NCBI GenBank assembly: GCA_932294295.1
Contig: OW028585.1
Span: forward strand, 29,062,720-29,126,719
Reading direction: 5' to 3'
Source of the DNA: Alitta virens
Taxonomy: Eukaryota > Annelida > Polychaeta > Phyllodocida > Nereididae
DNA: 64,000 bases
Positions 63,998-64,000 of the stretch are shown here, piece by piece. The notes beneath the pieces were generated by a model, which was not told the DNA's origin, ran no database searches, and saw only the letters and a program-made list of their open reading frames with translations. Numbering within the stretch: the stretch's first letter is position 1; every line of letters begins with the position of its first letter. The translations under genes were made by a program, and so were the position numbers.

Positions 63998-64000
63998 CTG

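Larger units (their letters stand above)
192..63834. other. Introns without recognised content
   Basis: In these stretches over 300 bases I see only unique-looking AT-rich intron sequence: 11172..11555, 11667..11991, 12214..12666, 12847..13153, 13933..14340, 14510..15111, 15309..15724, 16646..17531, 20818..21405, 22223..22623, 27314..27836, 29989..30322, 30868..31304, 50809..51365, 51600..51956, 52125..52523, 52686..53109, 53350..54449, 54947..55329, 57252..57715, 59320..59653, 59833..60368 and 61254..61849. Intron 1 of the transposase (36773..38967) holds homopolymers and, at 38500..38710, several divergent GTGACGAAT-like motifs. From 6750 to 7100 there is a degenerate ATCGATATCG-rich repeat. 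Confidence 0.5.
60854..63997 (-). repeat. Protein superrepeat 0, partial (exons 1-4)
   Basis: About 282 residues of a superrepeat ending at landmark 1 in exon 4. Its 5' part lies outside the window. Exons 2-3 align with exons 13-15 of the next unit (NPTDG..TG followed by D-(L/I)-CP). Confidence 0.7.

Noticed and set aside
14..63997. EGF-like or TNF-receptor repeats as the module type
   Set aside because: The spacing CxxC-P-x-G-x-Y-C with PCPxGTY is that of GCC2_GCC3/ephrin-receptor-like repeats and lacks the EGF six-cysteine order. A profile search would settle it.

Overview
This is animal (metazoan) nuclear DNA: AT-rich, with long introns, GT-AG splice sites, tRNA genes and many short transposon-derived repeats. 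It is not bacterial. The gene content (a huge cysteine-rich extracellular repeat protein, a THAP/P-element transposase, tRNA-derived SINEs, hAT-like MITEs) suits a marine invertebrate, but I cannot name the phylum from the sequence.

Main gene. Almost the whole window is the interior of one gene on the minus strand. I placed 64 exons (14..63997) by hand from splice sites and reading phase. All 63 exon-exon joins are in phase and no stop interrupts the frame. Together they give 11,220 coding bases, about 3,740 residues, with no start codon, stop codon, signal peptide or membrane segment in the window, so the gene continues on both sides. Every exon encodes the same kind of short cysteine-rich module (CPxGxYCPxGS...PCPxGTYxNxTG...CxxCPxGxYC), which resembles the GCC2_GCC3 / ephrin-receptor-like repeat family. 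Three landmark motifs recur in fixed order about every 680-694 residues, so the small modules are nested in a superrepeat of 12-13 modules. The window holds five complete superrepeats and part of a sixth.

Inserted transposon. The 12.3-kb intron between exons 21 and 22 (36468..48739) contains a plus-strand P-element-superfamily transposon at 36536..47498. It is bounded by a perfect 8-bp target duplication (GTACTTAA), terminal inverted repeats starting CATTGAACTAGAA, and 20-bp subterminal inverted repeats. It carries an uninterrupted 11-exon gene for a THAP9-like transposase (about 887 aa). A 1,502-bp segment holding its last exon is duplicated in tandem and is almost identical in both copies.

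Other content. Three identical tRNA-Arg(TCT) genes lie in introns, antisense to the giant gene and sharing an 11-nt 3' trailer. The remaining introns hold tRNA-derived SINEs, relics of non-LTR retrotransposon reverse transcriptase, foldback/MITE families (several with TIRs, one with a perfect 8-bp TSD), nested insertions, short tandem repeats and one decayed copy of an exon end. Nothing here is an operon; the genes do not obviously work together, the transposon and tRNAs being passengers in the introns of the giant gene.
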